From assembly GCF_000739655.1 (NCBI RefSeq), contig NZ_BATR01000103.1, positions 1 to 64,000 on the forward strand: a stretch of 64,000 bases of DNA, written 5' to 3'. Below are positions 60,913-64,000 of this stretch, piece by piece. Positions within the stretch are counted from its first letter, which is position 1. Every line of letters starts with the position of its first letter. The position numbers and the translations under genes were made by a program. A model generated the notes under the pieces. The model did no database searches and had not been told where the DNA came from. It worked only from the letters and a program-made list of their open reading frames with translations. The DNA comes from Verrucomicrobium sp. BvORR106. Lineage in GTDB: Bacteria > Verrucomicrobiota > Verrucomicrobiia > Verrucomicrobiales > Verrucomicrobiaceae.

Positions 60913-63194
60913 GTAGGGGAGGTTAGCAAGTGAGTGAGGGGACTTTGCGCCCAGTTCATCTCGGCAAGGGCAAGCAGGAAGGCGAGAGTCGACTCCGCAC
61001 CCTGGTTCTCGTTCACGCGGTCGGCATGGAGTCCATCACCACAACCGCCGTTGCTCGAGTCGTAGAGAGGAAGTCCCAGATCGTTTCTGCCGAGGAACCA
61101 TTCGAAGGCGCGGCGGGCCTCGCTGAACCATGTGGAGTCCTGGGTGGCGTGGTAGGCTTCCAGGCAGGCTGACACCATGGCTTGGGCTTCCACGGGTTGT
61201 TGATCAAAGTCGGCACGGGCACCCTCCTTCACGTAAAAACCATTGCTGCCGATAGGGCGGAAATGGCCTCCTTGAGTCCGCTGAATCGAAGCCAGCCAAC
61301 GCAGGGAATTGAGTCCAATCTCCAGCGCCTCAGGATGGGGCATCCAGCGACCGCTCAAGATCAAGGCCTGACAGAGCCGGGCGTTGTCATAGGTGGCGCT
61401 GGATTCAAACCATGGCCAGTTTTCATCGGCACAGCCTTTCCAGAGCGTGACCAACCAATTCGTCAACGTCTCCCTGACCTTCCCCGCCTTGGGGCAGGTG
61501 GGGTGGTTGCGAAGGTATTCATGAATGCCGAGAAGGGTGAATGCGACGGCGCGCGGGGAGGTGAAGTTCAACACCGAAGGAAGGCCGATCTCAAAAAGCT
61601 GCACGCAGAGCCGGCGGCGTCCTTCGTTGCGGGAGTGGCCCGCTCCATTGCCGAGGGCCCAGAGGGCGCGGCCGTGGCTGTCCTCGCTGCCGCAGTCTTC
61701 CAGCCACTGACGACCATGGCTCATGAAGTTGCGGAAACGCCCTGTATCGCGGTTCAACGCTGCGGCGAGGAACGCGAGATAGCTGCTGGCCAGATGATCA
61801 AGATTCTCTCCCGGAGGGGAGGCTCCCAGTTCGGCCAGGAGATTGCACAAGATGAAGGCCCGGGCGTTGTCATCGGTGCAATAGCCCTCGTGATAGTTGG
61901 GCACATTGAAGATGGCATGCTGGAAGATGCCGGTGTGATCACTCATCCGCACCAGGTGATCGAGCCGCACTGGCGGGAGATCATAGGGACGGCTGGCGAG
62001 CGTCCACCCAGCGAAGGCGGTGCGGGGAGCGGCCTTGCGGTCGGCGCGCGCATGCTGGAAGGCCTCAAGATAGCGCTGCGCCACCGCGGGCCAGATCATC
62101 TCCCGGCCGTACTGGTGGGCTTGCCTGCGGGTGGCCTCGAGTTGCACCGGGTGGTTCAGGTATTCACAAACCGCCTCGGCAATTGCTTTCGGATTGCGAA
62201 AGGGGACCAGAGTGCCGCGTCCGTCTGCCAGCAGTTCCTGGGCATGCCAGTAGGGTGTGGAGACGACGGCCTTCCCGGCGCCAAAGACGTAGGCGAGGGT
62301 GCCTGAGGTGATCTGGGCCTCGTTGAGATAGGGCGTGAGGTAGATGTCCGTGGCGCCGATGAACTCCTTGAGATCCTCAAGAGACACGAAGCGGTTATAG
62401 AAGATAACGTGTGCCTTCACCCCGCGATCTTCCGCAAGCCGTTCCAGGCTGAGGCGGTAGCGCTCTCCCTCCCGGGCCACGAGGTGGGGGTGGGTGGCTC
62501 CTAGAACCAGATAGACCACATTGGGATGTTCCTTGACGATCGCTGGCAGGGCTTCAATGGCATGCTCGATGCCCTTGCCCGGTCCAAGCAGCCCGAAGGT
62601 CAGCAATACCACGCGGCCCTCGACCCCGAACTGGGTCTTGTAAACGGCGGAGTCGGAGAATGCGATGTCGGGAATGCCATGGGGAATGATGTCCACCTTG
62701 GCCTCTGGCACCCCGTAGGTTTCGCGCAGGATCTCGGCACCTTTCCGGGCCATGACCACCAGACGGTCACTGCGCATGGCCAGTTCTTCCATCACCTTCC
62801 GCTGTTCCGGATTGGGCTCCCGCAGGACGGTGTGAAGCGTGGTGACGACGGGCATGCGCACTTCTTTAAGAAGAGCCAGCAAATGACTGCCCGCAGCACC
62901 GCCATAGATGCCGAACTCGTGCTGAACGCAGAGGACATCCACATTGTTGAAGTTCAGGTAATCAGCCGCCCTCCGGTAGGAGTCCAGATCCTTTTCCTGC
63001 AGTTCAAACCGGACCCGAGGCGGGTACTTGTACCCCTCTGGCCGGTCGTTCACGGCTCCCGTGATGCACTGTGCGGTAGGGGCAGCCGTGCTGACCGCCT
63101 CGCATAGGTCATGCGTGAAAGTGGCAATCCCACAAAGCCTCGGCTCATAGCCACCCAAAAAAGCGATGCTCCCTGAAGGAGCCTGTCCGCTCAA
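60909..63194 (-). CDS. GT4-type glycosyltransferase fused to a six-hairpin-like domain
   Basis: 761 residues. Residues 1-385 are a GT-B glycosyltransferase of family 4 (IAFLGGYEPRLCGIATFTHD, VVTLLTFGLLGPGKGIEHAI-type region LTFGLLGPGKGIEHAIEALP, TDIYLTPYLNEAQITSGTLA with the sugar-nucleotide Glu). Residues 390-761 form a helical domain (MSDHTGIFQHAIFNVPNYHE, YCTDDNARAFILCNLLAE, ALWALGNGAGHSR) that looks like an (alpha/alpha)6 six-hairpin glycosidase fold. TTG start, with AGAGG 6 bp upstream. Overlaps GH130 by 4 bp. Confidence 0.88.
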   Translation of the reverse strand: MSGQAPSGSIAFLGGYEPRLCGIATFTHDLCEAVSTAAPTAQCITGAVNDRPEGYKYPPRVRFELQEKDLDSYRRAADYLNFNNVDVLCVQHEFGIYGGAAGSHLLALLKEVRMPVVTTLHTVLREPNPEQRKVMEELAMRSDRLVVMARKGAEILRETYGVPEAKVDIIPHGIPDIAFSDSAVYKTQFGVEGRVVLLTFGLLGPGKGIEHAIEALPAIVKEHPNVVYLVLGATHPHLVAREGERYRLSLERLAEDRGVKAHVIFYNRFVSLEDLKEFIGATDIYLTPYLNEAQITSGTLAYVFGAGKAVVSTPYWHAQELLADGRGTLVPFRNPKAIAEAVCEYLNHPVQLEATRRQAHQYGREMIWPAVAQRYLEAFQHARADRKAAPRTAFAGWTLASRPYDLPPVRLDHLVRMSDHTGIFQHAIFNVPNYHEGYCTDDNARAFILCNLLAELGASPPGENLDHLASSYLAFLAAALNRDTGRFRNFMSHGRQWLEDCGSEDSHGRALWALGNGAGHSRNEGRRRLCVQLFEIGLPSVLNFTSPRAVAFTLLGIHEYLRNHPTCPKAGKVRETLTNWLVTLWKGCADENWPWFESSATYDNARLCQALILSGRWMPHPEALEIGLNSLRWLASIQRTQGGHFRPIGSNGFYVKEGARADFDQQPVEAQAMVSACLEAYHATQDSTWFSEARRAFEWFLGRNDLGLPLYDSSNGGCGDGLHADRVNENQGAESTLAFLLALAEMNWAQSPLTHLLTSPT

Positions 63195-63313
63195 GATAAT
63201 CCTCTCAAATGCTGCGACATGGGAGACAATAGGCCCCCGTTCTGGCTAAGCAAGGCGTTGTTCCATGAAACGGGGCCCTGGAACAGATAATGAGGCCTGA
63301 GCGGTCCGAAATG

Positions 63314-64000
63314 CTAAGGTTTGGGCGCGCTTTCGGTCACGCCCAGACTGTCCACCCACTTGGCTTCCATGAGGGAGTCGATGTAGGGTACCAAAACGGG
63401 CTGCTTGTAGATACCGGCGGCCCGGCCCAGCCATTCGTTGCCTGCCACCTTCTTGCCTTCCTGATAAGCAAAGGCAGCCTTGCTGTAGTAGTAGGCGGGG
63501 GTGTCATCCATGAAGGTGAAGTTCTTCGCGATTTCCTGCGCTCCTGACACATTGCCCTGCTTGAGCCGGCAGACCAGCACCTTGAACTGGCTCAGATGCC
63601 GCACTTCGAGCTTCAGCTTGGGGTAGTCGGTCAGCAGCTTGGAAAAGCCAGTCTCTGCTTCCGGGTACTTGCCCTCCACGTAGTCGAGTTCCACCAGATT
63701 GAACTTGGGCTCGAAGGCATCTGGGCTCAGGGAGCGGGCTTTTTCGAAGTTCTCCCTCGCCTTGGGGATGTCCCGCATTGCGGTGAAAATGCTCCCACGC
63801 ACGTTGGGAATGAGGGGGCTGCTGGGCTGGAGCAGTTCTGCCTCATCGAGCTTCTGAAGGGCGTCGAAATTCTTCTGCGTAGCGTGCAAGCCCTGGGCTT
63901 CCCGGATCAGATTGAAGAATCGGGCGTCTTCCGGAGTCGGGGTTTCGTTTTCCGCCTTGGCCTCAGCTTTTTCATTGTCCTTCCCGTGGGCCACGGGCGA
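63314..64000 (-). CDS. TPR-repeat protein (5'-truncated by the window edge)
   Basis: At least 228 residues; the frame is open to the right edge, so the N-terminus (possibly a signal peptide, as the visible start is AHGKDNEKAE) lies outside. Tetratricopeptide units occur at NFDALQKLDEAELLQPSSPL, RENFEKARSLSPDAFEPKFN and YPEAETGFSKLLTDYPKLKL. Function unknown. The gene is minus strand, upstream of the glycosyltransferase with a 119-bp gap. Confidence 0.75.
   Translation of the reverse strand, partial: SPVAHGKDNEKAEAKAENETPTPEDARFFNLIREAQGLHATQKNFDALQKLDEAELLQPSSPLIPNVRGSIFTAMRDIPKARENFEKARSLSPDAFEPKFNLVELDYVEGKYPEAETGFSKLLTDYPKLKLEVRHLSQFKVLVCRLKQGNVSGAQEIAKNFTFMDDTPAYYYSKAAFAYQEGKKVAGNEWLGRAAGIYKQPVLVPYIDSLMEAKWVDSLGVTESAPKP

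Overview
The window looks like a chromosomal stretch of a Verrucomicrobia (Verrucomicrobiaceae-like) bacterium. Evidence: PSCyt1/PSCyt2/PSD1 (DUF1549/DUF1553) cytochrome-like proteins paired with DUF1501 proteins, an ECF sigma factor next to a FecR/LamG protein, a TIGR03067 protein, high G+C coding sequence, and dispersed intergenic repeats of the kind common in Verrucomicrobia and Planctomycetes. This assignment comes from gene content, not from a marker gene. No rRNA, tRNA or CRISPR array was seen.

Layout. 0.1-4.7 kb: a DUF1501 protein, an unusual M56 (BlaR1-type) metallopeptidase fused to secretin-like modules, and its BlaI-type repressor with two candidate operators. 4.8-12.5 kb: an accessory block of fifteen small genes of unrelated families (YqeY, ankyrin, DUF2200, SnoaL-like, DUF4279, GFA, VOC and several unknowns), all on the minus strand and with lower G+C than the flanks. 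12.8-19.6 kb: minus-strand cell-envelope and housekeeping genes (KAS II-type synthase, GtrA, TIM-barrel isomerase, murA, prmC, a cyclic-nucleotide-binding protein, and a conserved protein with kinase-like motifs). 19.7-26 kb: a secreted protein, DUF971, a membrane protein, PEP carboxylase and a DMT transporter, with a 750-bp repeat-rich intergenic region after ppc. 26-29.9 kb: glmM, FecR/LamG, ECF sigma.

30-41 kb: two PSD1-DUF1501 gene pairs on the plus strand flanking pyrF and mdh; the first pair is divergent from the ECF sigma/FecR genes. 41-48 kb: a GlxA-type regulator divergent from an MFS transporter, a Coa1-like protein, then a co-directional run eboC-like, eboD-like, moaC, moaB/mog, TfoX-N, yjbQ. 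48-58.7 kb (minus): metX-DUF72-DUF3820, then a regulated tripartite efflux locus: MarR regulator, outer-membrane lipoprotein, MacA-like adaptor, LolD/MacB ATPase, MacB permease, response regulator, histidine kinase. 58.8-64 kb: a membrane-anchored TIGR03067 protein, GH130 phosphorylase overlapping a GT4/six-hairpin fusion, and an edge-truncated TPR protein.

The points most worth a second look are: the M56-secretin fusion with its BlaI operators; the ECF/FecR-linked PSD1-DUF1501 modules; the inverted pair of two-hairpin elements with a compensatory base-pair change after ppc; the orphan eboC-eboD pair; the kinase-like protein at 18.6 kb; the GT4-six-hairpin/GH130 pair; and the small-gene island. 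All family assignments were made by reading motifs, without database searches.
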